NCBI GenBank assembly: GCA_963691655.1
Contig: OY829326.1
Span: forward strand, 138,216,998-138,280,997
Length of the DNA stretch: 64,000 nt
DNA from: Toxonevra muliebris
Taxonomy: Eukaryota > Arthropoda > Insecta > Diptera > Pallopteridae
Direction: 5' to 3'
Within the stretch, counting starts at the first letter, position 1, and each line of letters starts with the position of its first letter. A program made the position numbers and the translations under genes. Positions 1 through 13,500 of the stretch are shown here, piece after piece. A model generated the notes under the pieces. That model was not told the origin of the DNA and ran no database searches. It worked only from the letters and a program-made list of their open reading frames with translations.

Positions 1-3000
1 TTTTAAAAACATCGTTCAGTATTTTTTCTTCTTCATGGTTTCTAGCGGTAAAGGGGAAACAGGGAGCAATGTGGATGTTTACTTTGAATCTGTAGGAGTT
101 ATATTTATCTGAAAAATATTGATAAGGCGACTATTCCTCAAACCCGAAGTACGACATACTAAATAACAACATATAAATGTTAGCGTGAAATATGTTGGTT
201 CTGCTAGCAATCTATAGAACTAGAATACGAACTGGTGACATTTTCGAAAATAGCGATAACACCAGATAAGAAATGTTTCGACAATGTTCCAAGATAGCAA
301 TTAAAGAAAAGCTCAAGGTCGCGCGGAGATCAGTTTAAGTGACTGCTTCAGAAAGCCAACCCACAAGACTGTGTCTTTCGATCCGTTGCTTCCGCACTAT
401 AACAAGAGGATTATTGGTAGTATGAGAGAATAACACATGTTATAATAATTATATAAATTTTAATAGTTCCAAGAAAGAACAAGAAACCACACACGCTATA
501 CTCAAATCTACTTCTTGTGAAACTCTCTTGAAAATTGAGTAAAGTCTCATTATTGGGTGAAATGATCAGAATACAATTTTTTTCCCTTAATTTCTGGAGA
601 GCTTCAAATTTTTGGACAAGAAAGTTAATAACAAATGGTACCCTCGTCAGCAAAGTTAATTGAACTAATCATTAAACACAAAAGGTCTCTAAACTTTATA
701 ATCATATATGGCTCCACACTTTCCCATAGTCTTTATATTCACCCCTCGTCTCCACGAGCAATAATTCATTGCATGAAATTTAAAATTTGTTGTTGTTTCC
801 CATATGAAATATAAAAATGCTGTTTGTTGTTTTCATTCATATAGGAAACAACAACAAATTCTGAATTTCATGCAATGAATTATTGCTCGTGGAGATAGGG
901 TGTCAGGGAAACTATCGAGGAACAAGCAGCATGAAATTTACATTCAGAGAATAAGCCTCAAGACATTTTAGTAGCGATATGATTCTATGATTTATATTCA
1001 GTATACCATACATTTTCCATCATCTTTAAGTCGGCGAAAAATTTGGCATGGGATAACTAACTGAGAACTGCAGCAGTTAGTTTTTTCCCCGACTTCAACC
1101 TTTGTGGCATTGATATTCTAAACCCTCCAGACATTTGCAAGTATCTGATGATACTACTCTGGAATCGAAGTATTTTGTACAAGGCTCGTTCACTCGTGAT
1201 TCTATTCTACGTTTTCGAATCGTGAATTTAGGAATCAGTTTAGCATTAAAGCCCTACAAAGCTCTTACAAACTGTTGCCTTCAAATGAGACGCAGTAAAG
1301 TTTTTGATAACAATGCATCTTGAATTTTAAATGTGTTGTTGGTTGAGTCAAACAGATAAATAAATATTACCGGACTTTGATAAGTTCTAAATAAACAAAA
1401 ATGTAATATTTTATTCTTAATATTTAACTATGCCAATTATAGTTATTACAGTAGCGTTTTAGTTATAAGTATTATTGCCACTATCATATGGTAATTAGAA
1501 ACTATCACTATGTTGAAGTAGATAGATATATTGCGCTACTTACACAATAAACAGTTTTAATGGCTATAATGGAATTATTTGTTATGGTAATACTTAGAAC
1601 GAAAGGATGATACAAATATTATCTCATTTGTTAGATCAATATAAATAAAAATTGTTTGTTATTTTAGTAAGCATGTTTACATATAAGTGTGAAATATAAT
1701 AGTTTCTACTGTTACTTAAAAAAATATCGGGAAATTAGTACTTTTATAAAATGAGATTAGCTTCTTAAATGTGATAAAATTGCTGTATTAAAAAAAAAAA
1801 CATATCCTTGCGTAAATGCTGCGTAATTTGCGGTTTTCATGTAATTTAATTTTCTTAAGCATCACATACTTTTTTTTCGAAATTATAATATTCCCTAGGC
1901 AATTCTTACTTTCAATTATTAAAATAATCGTTAAGTGATTTAAACACGATTAATAAATTATGTATTAAACAGCTGACTAGACACAACACACCCACGTTGC
2001 AAATTCGAAATTTAGAAAAACCTATAATGCATTTCGAAAACAATAAACCTGAATAGAGACAAACCAGCGAGAGCATATTCTCGCACATGCGCCTTACAAA
2101 ATTTATGCGCCACCCTTAACAAACATAAAACACTAACAACAAAAACAAATAACTTAATGCATTTGACAGCGAGAATTCTCAAAAAAAAAAAAAAAAAAAA
2201 AAACAGAAACCGGGAGTTACATATGGCAAAATTGATGCATTCTAAACAACCCTTTGCTCAGACTAGGAGTGTCGAACAAACAATGAGAAAAGAGAGCGCG
2301 AGAGTTAGAAATTTGTATTACGTGATAACATGTGACATGTTAAGAAATAGAGAGAGAGAGCGGTTTCTGGATATTTCATGTGTTTAGATATGTAAATATG
2401 TATTTATCATTCTCTCTCCGACTTAACGGCTTCTTTTTGCCAAAGGTGCAAATAAAAATAACAGATATAAATTTACAAAAACAACAGGGTGGCATTTCGT
2501 GTAAGTTTATTTGTCGCTCTATGACTTTTCCAGTCGGTTACAATTTGGCATTTGCCATAAGAGACGCCGCAAGACCGAAATTTCTCCTGCTTGGTTATAC
2601 AAATTTTGGGGGTGTTGTGTGGTGTGATGATGACGATGTCGAGGAGATAAAACGCAACACAGCAACGATTGAGCCTGGGTTGACTTGAATTTGCGGAATG
2701 TCATAATCAGTTGCGGTAATTTTAGTATAGAGAGAGCGTGCATTCAACAACGAATGAAAATACGCAAAAAAAAAAATCATTGAGAATTTCTTCAAAATAA
2801 AAATAGTAGTGAAAATTTTAAAGTAAATTCAATGAATACATGAAAATATTGTGGAAATTTTTGGGAAATATTAGTTAAAAAAATAATACTAATAATTATA
2901 AAAAAGTTAATGTGACACTTTACTTTGCTAATGAAAAGAAGTCTTCCCGATTACCAAACTGATAAAGAAGAAATTATTTAACTCATTTGAAATTTGTTAG

Positions 3001-5433
3001 CAATTTTTGTAGTTAAATTCTTTCAAAATTCATAAAAAGTGTAAAAATTTTCTTGAAAATTGCGTAAACATTAAAAAACATGTAAAAAAGTTGACAAAAA
3101 AACAGAAAACACATATATGCAATACCAAAATAAGGTAAATCTTTCTACAATATTTAAGGGTTGCAAAAAAACCTAAAAAATAAAACGAAAGAAAAAAATT
3201 TATGTGTAAAAAAGCGAAATGACGAAGGTTGTGTAATTATAAATTATGTATCAGTTTGAAAGAGAGAAAAATGTGGCAACATCTTCTTTAATATTTACTT
3301 AAAATATTTTTAACTTTTACTTTCATTTTTTCTCAAAAATCGAATTTTTCTAAAATGAGGCAAAGTAGGACCGAAAGGAATGAAAGGCAACTCCAGCTTT
3401 ATGCAAAATACGAATAACGAAATTGAAAATCTTTTTGCTAGAAATTAGAATCCGTGGTTGGCATTGACCTCGAATAGAAAAATTATTCAGTTACTTTTGC
3501 TTAGTGCCCGACGGCACTAGTGGCGCACACAAAATGTGACATCTAGTCATCCGACACCTGTTCCTTCCTAGGAAGACATTCACTTTCTTAGGAGCGTAAA
3601 GTTCATTTTCTTTCCATATTAATCTACCGAGATGACGGCAGTTTCGCAGCACTTTAAAGTACTAATGACCTTTTTGAAAACTCTTACCTACTTTCAATTG
3701 TTGACTTTAATAAGCTTGTATGTATAATTTGAAATTTATTTTTAGTTCACTCGATTTTACGTTAAAAACGTTTTCAATCATTCATAATCAAATGCGCTGT
3801 GGTAAATGGATGACAGCGACGACAAAAAAAAAGGTTGGGTATATCCTGCCGTGCTTGTTCAGATGTTATTTTTTCATCCTTGTATTTTTATTAAGTGTTA
3901 ACATTATTTTTTTTTTTTTGTTTGTATAAACTAGTCAATCAATGGAATTTTAATTAAAAAGGATATTGTAGTGAGAAGTTATTTTTACTTATTCAAGTTC
4001 ATTGCAATTGTTTCTGTTGACTTTGTGTACACCGTGGGAGTTTAATGAACATTAGAAGAGAATAAAACCTAGAAGATAAATACGAATGGCTTGGGCGATA
4101 GAAGAGTGTAGAGGTAGCAAATGTCAGTTAATCTCAATTTTTATTAGTTTATTGCCTTTTTTCCAATAAAAATAATCATGATGAAATATAATATTGGACA
4201 TTTGTACATAAATCAGGTATAAGTTTTAGTTTTTTTTAGTCAAGCAATTGCTGACGTCAATTTTATTCTCTGAAACCCTATAAATAAAGGTCTTTAATGT
4301 TCTTTAATGTTTTTTCAAACATAAAAATTGAGAATAAGAGTCTTCAGCTTGGACCTTCTGAAAAAAGCTCTATTCATTGATTAAATCTACTACAGCACGT
4401 TTAGAGATCGAGCATTAACACTAATCAATAAATCTTGCCAGCAAGTACTACTACAAGTTCAGTAGGGAATTGAGAAGTAGAGCCCTCTCGATCCACGAAA
4501 ACGACGTTCTAAAGTTTCTCTTCTCTTCAGTTCTAATTCGAATCACGGTTGTCCAACCTAATGAATGGAAGATTTTTTCCTCACTGAATCAAATATACTC
4601 GTAGAGGGATCAAAACTAAGAAAACACTTATTTTCAACCCGTATTTTCTAGAAAATCTAACATACACTGTGTTTAAAAATTCCTTAAAAGAAATAGATTT
4701 TTATTGCATTTTCTTCAGCGAGGCTCAAGCTGTGTATTGCCGCTACAGCTGCAAATTTAAAATTTAATTTAAATATTCTAGAAAGCCTGCAAATATAGCA
4801 TTCCCAAAATATTAAATGATTATCTTATTAAAAATCGGAACTACATACTAGTTAGATTGAAAAATCAGTTTTCATACAGTTACAAGTCAACAACATAAAT
4901 GAAAATTTATGGAAATGGTTCGACTTTTTCATGATAAAATCTCTATTCGCCCAAGAAAAAGATTTCATTTATGTAATTTAGACTTGACACAAAATTGCAA
5001 GTTTTTTTCGTTAGAATTTAAAGTAAACTTTGCCAATTTGGCCAATTTCTCAGGACACTTTAAGATAGACGGGAACGAGTAAGCTGATGACCTGATCCCT
5101 TCTTATGGAATAGCAAACAGCGTAATGAGGAGAGTACACAGTCAAGGATAGATAAATTGATGGATTATTTACCATATAAATAGTTCAGAATTTTGCGACT
5201 TTTTTCTGTATCTTCAATTCTGGATAGAGTTATTCGTCAACGAGAGCCACTTTTGATGCATAGAGAAAGGATTATTTTTGTGGATACATAACTTTTTAAT
5301 AAGTTAAATTAGGGAAGAAAATTCAGTGTTATATTATTTTAAATTTGAAAGTTTTTACCCAATACTCAAAGTAAATGCATGCATATTTATTTAGCATAGT
5401 TTTACTAATCATTGTTATTACTTTTTTTTATAG
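1..5433. other. AT-rich non-coding DNA, probably intron of the large plus-strand gene
   Basis: Apart from the fold-back element at 740-902 and a poly-A run near 2180-2202, I see no gene here. Open frames are short and lack family motifs or convincing splice sites. Because the exon at 5434 starts in mid-codon, at least one earlier exon must lie upstream, either in this stretch unrecognised or before the window. Confidence 0.4.
740..902. repeat. Fold-back (hairpin) element, copy 1
   Basis: The two halves are near-perfect inverted repeats. The left arm runs TCTCCACGAGCAATAATTCA and onward, and the right arm at about 838-899 is its reverse complement, leaving only a short centre. A second copy lies at 45960-46118. 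The structure fits a small non-autonomous fold-back or MITE-type repeat. No clear target-site duplication was seen and no coding capacity is present. Confidence 0.7.
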
Positions 5434-5493
5434 ACTATCGCAACAATCTCCAAGGCCATTCAATGATGATAATGTTAAACGCAGATTTTCAAG
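5434..5493 (+). CDS. Candidate 60-nt internal coding exon of the large multi-promoter gene
   Basis: A T-rich tract ends in TTTATAG at 5433, and a strong donor CAAG|GTGAGTG follows at 5494. Only one frame is open across the 60 nt. It takes one base to finish the previous codon, then 19 codons (LSQQSPRPFNDDNVKRRFS), and leaves AG to start an Arg or Ser codon. The exon is therefore symmetric, phase 2 in and phase 2 out, so it could be included or skipped without changing frame. The first coding exons at 23418 and 55013 also end in phase 2 with AG, which suggests all feed the same downstream exon. The peptide ends in KRRFS, a basophilic-kinase type motif. I do not recognise the protein. An exon predicted from splice sites alone in AT-rich DNA could be false. 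Confidence 0.5.
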
Positions 5494-8484
5494 GTGAGTG
5501 AGTGCAATTATTAAAGAAAAAAGTAAAGCTATCTTTACTTGATACTTCAATCAAAAGGCAATCATTAAATTTGAATATAAATCTCTATTTAAATGCTATG
5601 ACACCATACATTTTAGTTGATCTCCTCAAAGGCAAAAATTTGTATTGGTGTATGGCGTTCTTCTTACATAAATCTGCTTACAAATTGGTTGCCAAGACGT
5701 TGCCAAAAAAAAAGTGTCTGACTGATAAAAATCATTTTATGGTTTAATCAAAACAAAAAAAAAAAAAAAAAAAAAACTGAACAAAATTGTTCATAAAATG
5801 CTGGTTATTTTGTGGAAAATATTCACTAGTAATGACTGTTCAGGCTTGAAAGCTATTATTTAGGTCTTACCTACTGTTGAAATCATTGGTAATTATTTGT
5901 GTACAATTTTGATAATTTATTAAATCCATTTTTTCCACATATCTCCTTTCCGATTGGTTCTTTTATGGTGGTAGAGAGTTGTTATTATACACTAGTGTTT
6001 TTATTTTAATTAAGGATTAATTAGTTTTACACCTGTTTTCGTTTTAATAAAAGATTCATTTGTTTAACTTTTAATGCTAATATTTATTTAAAACAATACC
6101 CAACTAATTTTAATTCGTAGTTTCGACCGTTTCGTTTATCCGCTGAATTAGGGATGAGAAACATATCGATACTTGCCGATAATAATCGTTAAGGAGTAAT
6201 ATCGGAATGTGTCCACAACGTTTGTTGTATCCGATAAATATTGATATTAACAAAAATATAAATGTCAGTGAAAATTTATGCCAATCAAGCCTAATTGGTT
6301 TTCTTTTCTAATATTTTTAATTTGGAAAATTAATTATTTGAGTGAACAATGATGCCAGAAGAATACTAAAATGTTCATAGAACGAGCAGATCAGACTATC
6401 GGTTTGGGACCCGCTACGGTTCCTCCTTCTTTTTTTTTGGTGTTTTGCCCGATTGTGAGCTATTTTTTTGGGTTGATTGGGCGTTTGGCGTATAGAACAC
6501 ATGAGATGAAACACAATACTTTTTTATAAAAAAGTCCGATACCAACGTCGGCTCTACTGATGCGCCATATGTTTTGGATCATTTTTATTCGTTTGACCTC
6601 AAGTGATTGTGAATCTGAAAAACTGTTTCGGGGAAGATATTGCTCCAAAAAAGACTGACATTATAGAATTTTAGCCATATTGCTCGGGCAGGGAAGATTT
6701 GAAACCAATATGTAATTTCGCTAAAGTCTATACCATTCGAAAGAGTAAAGTCGGCACGTGAATACGTATTTGTCGATAATATCGTTAAGTTTTTCAAATG
6801 TATCGATATTAGTCGACAAATTCCAGGACAGTTATTTCTCATCCCAACACGTATAATCACACTCATATCAGAATAATGGAGATAGTCGTATCTTCTCCTT
6901 CATTATAGACTCTACTGTCAAGTAAAAATCATGTTGTGTGCATAATGCGTGTATGTGCTTCGTGAAAAAAAACTACGCTCTCACTTCATAGTATGACAGT
7001 CAAGCTCAGTTTCTCTCCCGTATTCGTTCACTTCAATTATTCTGTCATGACCAAATCTAAATTGGAGCGTCAGCGTCGTTTATTTGCCAACACTCTCTCA
7101 TGCCCCTACAAAACTATGCAGTTTTGGCAGAAAAAACTCATCGACTCGTTTTTCTCTTTCTCTGAACAACTAGCTTAAAATAAAGTTTTTTAATCGTTAT
7201 TGTTAATCAAATTGAAAAACTGGCTTAAGCGGCATCTAGGCGAGACTACATTGTCTTAAGAAAAATATCGGTAAACTGTCAAATTTTGTCTGTTAAAAAA
7301 TTTAATATTTCGTTCTAACTGGTCGACTGTTCAATGAAAATTTACTTACAATGGCTGCTTTGAGAAATGCCATCAAAATCTTTGTGTGAAGAGTTATTTT
7401 TGACATTTCCGTATAGAGCAAGCGAATTACTATGGTTTACTAAAAGCTTACGCCACGCTATTTTCAACTTGTGTATACTGATTCATTTGGCTAAACCACT
7501 TTATGTCCATTATGGTTGACTCTTTAGTCAAGTAATAATAGAAAAAATTTGAAACACTCTGAATTTTCGTATCCGCCGTTATGGCCATTTTATATTATTT
7601 CAAATTATTCGCTGTCAAAACTTCGAAAATTGGGACTTATCTGAACTAATAATTTAGCCACAGCGATAGTTGGTCAGATAGTAAGTTGGTCGCATTAATC
7701 CAAGTTGTGCGTGATATATTTGCGCATGAATGGCAGAGACCTATAATTACATGCTGATACTTAGGCTTTTCTTAGGTAATCTTTACTCTTGGAGAAGTTG
7801 AATTTGACCAAAAACACCGTTTTTTGCCATTTTGTGTGAAGATATCTCGAATCCCTGGCGTGAAATATAATTTTCAGAACCAGATTGGCGTGTAGCGACA
7901 TGAAATAACTAGGTGGCTCTTTCCTTAATAGCCCTGGACTGGTTTTGCACTGCTATTTTATAAATTCAGGTCTAATTTGTTTGTATTGAAATCAGGCCCA
8001 GGTGAAAGAACCCGATTTTGTTTTCTATTATCTTGATTAAAGAAGATATTAATTAGTTATTTTTTTTGTTTCCTAAATTCAAACATGAGTTGGGAGGCAT
8101 TATCGATTTCACTAGTGGGAGATAGTTGTTTGTATCTGTGAATATTTTTTTTGCTATTGTGAATGCCAATTGACGTAATGAAATTGTATTGTGAACTGAT
8201 GGCGAAATAAGTGAACATTTTTGTTGAAAATTCTACTTTTGTTTAAAATTAATAAATAAATAAAAGAATAAAGTTAAATTGAAATAGTTTTATTTTCCAT
8301 ACTAATGTTTATTATTCCATAATTATTTCTGATTTTCAACATTAATGTTTATTGTTCAACAAACTTGTGTGATTACATAAACTACACAAACGTGTGTGCG
8401 CGTCGTCGGCCACAGCAGGCTCATTTCGTGTGTGCCTTTTATCGTAAAGCAAAACATTGAAATAACAAAAACAAGAACGTAAGC
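5494..8484. other. AT-rich non-coding interval between exon 5434-5493 and the nested CIDE-N gene
   Basis: This holds a poly-A run near 5755-5776 and a hAT-like TIR candidate at 6149-6847. No convincing coding sequence was found. The last few hundred bases should contain the promoter and 5' leader of the gene starting at 8485, but I could not identify a clear TATA box or initiator. Confidence 0.4.
6149..6847. mobile_element. Short non-autonomous element with GGGATGAGAAA terminal repeats (hAT-like candidate)
   Basis: GGGATGAGAAA at 6151-6161 is mirrored by TTTCTCATCCC at 6835-6845. Just inside both ends lie related stretches with TATCGATA and TCGTTAA motifs, so the ends look like longer decayed inverted repeats. 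The roughly 0.7-kb interior has no transposase. The terminal sequence is of a kind seen in hAT-type elements, but no 8-bp target duplication is visible, so the assignment is tentative. Confidence 0.4.
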
Positions 8485-10240
8485 ATGAGTAAATATTTGT
8501 GCAAAGTATGGAATGCAGACAGATCTATGAAAAAAGCATTTCTCTGCCAACCATCCATAAAACAAATAATAAAAAAAGGTATTGAAAAGAGTTAAATATA
8601 TGTACGTGATATATACGTGAATAAATTATTTGTTTTTGGTTTGATTTGGCAAAATTTAAGCAAAGGAATATTCTCTCAGTGGCGTGAAACTTGTACTTGA
8701 AAGTGATGGAACGGAAATCGATGACGATGAAACTTTGCAAGTAATTCTAGAGGAAAAGAATGTTCTCGTAATTTTAAAAACAACAGAAAAATGGATTCCA
8801 AGTAATGTGACCACAGTTACAGTTACAAACGTTCGACAAAGCTGCTCATGTTTCCTAAAACAACCCTCCTGTACCGATGAGGGCAATGATATTCCTGAAA
8901 ACTCTGATACCTCTGTGTCATCACGAAGTTCCATTTGTTCGCATACAGTGTCTAGTCAACAGTCAGCATGTGATTTATTCCGTGGCTTTGAAATACCCTG
9001 GGCTAAAATGTCTTCTGATATTACCAAAGCTCTGAAGAAAAGAAAAAGCCTGCGTAAAGTTGTGAAGACATTTGCAAATATTGTGGTCGACGAATTGCGT
9101 CAATTGTCATTTTATATACCGATGAGCGTTTATAGATCTGTTGCTGAAAAGGCTACAAACAAATATCCCGATTCATTTATTGAGAGAGACGGAGAAGGGA
9201 ATGTTTTGTCGCAAACCCCAATTTTTCTGATAACCACAATGAGAAACCGAAACAATTTTTTAAACAGTTCGTTAAAAAGGAAAGCAGCGGCAAACTCAGA
9301 AATACCCAATAAAAATGGGAGGTCAATAAGCATGTTAGATGGAAGTTGCGTTAATTGGCAACCACAAACTTCAACAGAAACTCTTGAAGATATAATGTCC
9401 AAAAAAGAATATTTAATATCAATGCATCAAAAGGACAACCTTAATCAAATGGAAATAATAAAAGTAAACAAATTTATGGCAGATTGCTTTTCAACACAGA
9501 GAAGTTTCTTCAATGATCCAAAGCATATTCCTACCAGAGAGGATATTTTAAGTAATTGGCCAATGATTTTTCATAAAGATTGTCTTTATGATCATTTCTC
9601 GCAGATGATGGAGCTGGATATTGAGACTTTCCAAAGAAACTTTGACGCATCGAGAACAAAATTGACAACATTTTTTAAAATCGATCAAAATGAGGATGCT
9701 AAAACTATATTGCGGGAAATTTGCTGTTATTTCAATGAAAACGAAACGCTTCTATTTACACAATATGAGGTGAGATAAAGATTATTAAAAATTTTAAATA
9801 GATTAATATATACAATAATTTTTTCAGTTTGGCACAACTATTGAAGATATACAACGTGGCACCAAACCGCGTACTCCCTGGATTTCAATAATTGGTAAAT
9901 GTTTTCCGTTTCCAAAAATTAATGAATAATTATTTTTAATAATCAATTATTTGCAGATCCATCCCCAGAAGAAGACCAGAAGTCGATTTGCTATATCTGG
10001 TTGGAAGGCGAAATAACCTCTCATGAGGAAACTTTAAATGTCATAGATTTAGTTACTCAGTTGCTTTGTTATTATTACATTTTTAACATTGCATATCCTA
10101 AGGATATATCACAAACGTTTGAATTTTTAATGCGATATTTTTTTAAGTTTTATCCATCGCAAATAAGAGGCAAAAAGCGGCACATGAATAATATGATGAA
10201 AATTAATTCATTTATTCGCAAACTCGATCAAGCAGGTTAA
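8485..10240 (+). CDS. CIDE-N domain protein with SAMD3-like C-terminal region (4 exons, 517 aa)
   Basis: Exons are 8485-8578, 8661-9769, 9828-9894 and 9957-10240 (1554 nt including TAA). The introns of 82, 58 and 62 nt are all GT-AG. The exon 1/2 junction was chosen because it keeps the frame open and rebuilds a full CIDE-N domain at residues 1-76: MSKYLCKVWN start, a GVKLVLESDGTEIDDDET core and a terminal EKW. CIDE-N domains pair with one another in the DFF/CAD nuclease and its inhibitor, in fly Drep proteins and in lipid-droplet CIDEs. A Ser/Cys-rich linker follows (about 77-145). Residues about 150-370 resemble SAMD3-like proteins: Y..VA...A.KYP, then TMRNRNN, NWQP, STQR and ILSNWPMIF. No nuclease motif of CAD is visible. 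Possible roles, such as scaffold or regulator, are inference. The gene sits in the same orientation inside the presumed large intron of the host gene. Confidence 0.8.
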
Positions 10241-10512
10241 GAAATTACAGAATATTACATTATTACTAAATTTGAAAAGACGTTGTATATACATATGTAT
10301 GTATATTAATGAAATGCAAGAAACAAAAAATTTGCTGAAACTCAAGAAGTAGATGAGCTAGAACGATAAAATTGAAATGTTTAAAAAAACTTTTTGTTTT
10401 CTTTATATACCTATGTATAATGTTTTCTCATAATTTTTAAACTTAACAAATGTAAGATGTTCTGCATGTTAATGTGTGAAATTCGATATAATTCAAGACT
10501 TAGTTAAGCTGT

Positions 10513-10518
10513 AATAAA
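10513..10518 (+). terminator. Candidate polyadenylation signal of the CIDE-N/SAMD3-like gene
   Basis: AATAAA lies about 270 nt past the stop codon at 10240. AT-rich DNA contains this hexamer often, so it is a candidate only. Confidence 0.35.
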
Positions 10519-13500
10519 AAAACTTCATGTAAATACATTTTGGATGTTTTTCTTCAATTTCTTATATATATAACTAAAAGATTGCACGAAAATGTAAATC
10601 CATAAATTTTTAATATTATAAAAACTTGTAAACTGTTCTTGTTACTAAGTATAATTTTGAAAAGTTTTTCTTAACTATATCAATCAAAAAAAAAAAAATT
10701 TTTTACAAGAGATGGGAAGTTATTTTCGTTTTGTTACCAAAAATATGTATCCATCCAAGGACATGCCGAAGGACATGTTCCCACTGCGCCTGTAATATAC
10801 ATACACACAGGCTAGCCTTTGTATTTAAGTATGCCTGTTTCTCTTCATAGCCTCCTGAGAGGTATAATTGAAAGCTCAATGTTTAAGAATTTAAACTTCA
10901 TCCCCTCGAATTCGAAATTGTTGACAATGGTGAAGCGGATTAACCCTTAAATACTAAGTTCCAACTGGAGTCGGGTATTTACTAACTTATCGTAAGAAAG
11001 ATGGAGATAGTATCATTGATCACTAGAAGCAGGGCTATTTCTGAAGCATGAAATTAGTTTTTTAAACTATTAGTAAGAAATACCGTGAGTACCAGTTCGT
11101 AATAAAATGAACAACAGCATTTAATATAACCAAATGGGGCCCTTTCCTACGCAAAAGACACACACATATCCACTTATATAAATGTTTGCTGAAGAAGCTT
11201 TCTCTGACATCAATACAATTCCATCTCTTTAATGCTCTTTGTTCTTTCTCTCTTTATGCCACTCATTTTCTGTTTCATTATCTGTTCACGCTAAATTTGC
11301 TTCCTTACATATTCAATAAAAAATTTCAAAATCATGTTATTTTTATATTTCAGAAAGAAAAACAAAAATATTTTTCCACTTTTCATGTTTCTTACTTTTC
11401 AATACTTTTCGCATATCATACATAGAATTTTCAAAACAAAAACAATCTTCACACTTTAGTTTTTCCGTAGCGGTTTTTGCGCCTACAGCGCCTCGTGGCA
11501 GCTTGTCATCGTACGTTGTTCAAAAGAAATACTAAGTTTTCATAAATTTTGTTAATTTTTTTTTTTTGTAATTTTGTAGGTAAATGATTTTGTTTGTGCT
11601 TTTTACATAATAAAAGAACCATTTATTTATTTTAATTCAAATGCCTGCGATCTGATTCAGTGGCGTGTCTATTCCAGAATAATATAAATTCTCACAAAAA
11701 AAGAAGAAATCAAGAAATAAGTGTACATAAGTAAATAAATAAAGAAATTTAATTAAATATACATATAAATCTAGACATCCAGACTAAGTGAGTCATGATG
11801 ATCCGTCGAAAAATATACCTATAAATTTTTTTTTAAATTTACATATTTATTTATTAGAATGTTTTCCAATTTTTATTTTGCGATGTCCAGCTAGAACATC
11901 AAAGTAATAATGTTTTTCGCATTTTACGCCATTTTCATTTAGTTTATGATTTTTCGTGGTATATTTTTCGATCATTAGAGAAATAAATATTTCCACGTTG
12001 AACATTAGCCCAAGAAAAAGCTGTAAATTTTTGAGAATTTATAGTTTCATCTAATAAGAATCATATTCATTATTGCTCTGATTTTTTCTCTTACTGTTCT
12101 TAAACATTTTTAAAATATTCTATTCAGAAAGAGGTGATAAAATCCAAGAATTGCATGGAATAACGTATTAAAAACGGCGTTGAGAGTTCAAGAAATAGAT
12201 TTACTAAGAATTGGAAAACCTTAATCTTAAACAACTAAGAAAAATTGTCACATCATCATAATAAAAATATATTTAATGATAAACATTAATTACACAAAGA
12301 ACTGTAAAGAATTTTTTTTCCTTGTTGACAGAATAAAGAATTACATATATATTTTCTAGATGATGAACCGAACGCATCATAGTTCTTAATGTACAGTGGT
12401 TTAAATACGAATATAATTTGAATCAAGCGTAATTGTTTAATCTAGGTATCATAGTAAAGCAATAACGAGAATCGCGGCGTATTGACGAATTTACGCGGCG
12501 TAAAAACACTGCCACATTTAAAACGCTCATGATCCTATGAGATGGAACAGATTTGCAACTGTCGACGATTTTACGGCACGATTTTACATCGACTTGGATT
12601 TTTTATGTTTTGTGTCCGTCGAACACCGAGTACCAATATAACCACACACTTAAGGAACAAATTTTTTAAGTAATATAATTTTATCTGATATCTACCGGTA
12701 TTCACTGAATTATTCTAAACATTTCAGAGAAAATGTGAAAAGAGAGCAAACGAGTTTTTCATCTCTGAGTTGTTGCTTTTCATATGGAGCACTGCATACT
12801 TCAGCGAGAAATGTGTAAATGAGTTTTTTCGATGAAAGCGTACTCGAACTCGTTAACACATTAAAAATCTCAATGAGTCCAGCTACCCAGTTGCACAAAT
12901 AGTCAGTACTCCTCAAAAGAGCTATGATTTCATAACTCCAAAAGGAGCAATAAACGAGAAAATTAAATACAGTAACAAAACTTTTGCCTTTCACTGTGGG
13001 ATTTGATCCTTGGCAACAACTAGTCTATGGCATCATGAATTTCGGTAGCAACTATTTTTAAGTTTTGTTTTTCTATGAGATGCAAGTGAGCTCATGCCCG
13101 TAAAAACGAGGCTAAAACGAGTACTTCATACCCTAGGGCATGCAATGTTGAAAAGGAGTACAAATTGGAAGAGCTCTGGAGCAATAGGGAGTAATCCATT
13201 GACAGCTTTGGAACGTTCGATGATTACTCTTACGATTATGCTAAGTGTCTCTGACATTTGCGCTCCAATGTGCAGCTATGGGAAGTGCTTCGTAACGTTT
13301 TGCAACAACAAAAAATTATTCTCAACAAACTTTGCTGAAATGTGTGGCAGTTCTAACGCATTCTCAACTACGCAATGGTTGTATAGCATTTTAAGTTGTG
13401 ATAGAGTCGGATATAATGGTTGAAAAAACTACAATTCTTTCATTATCATTAGGTTCATATCAACAAATTAGGAGTATTTCTATGTCTAGCATATGCTACT

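Noticed and set aside
8675..8683. CTCTCAG at 8679 as the exon 2 acceptor
   Set aside because: Joined to exon 1 it gives a stop within three codons; the acceptor at 8660 keeps the frame and completes the CIDE-N domain.
8684..9778. A single-exon gene starting at GTG 8684 and ending TAA 9778
   Set aside because: GTG is not a normal eukaryotic start, the frame runs through a donor GAG|GTGAGA at 9770, and upstream and downstream exons complete the protein.
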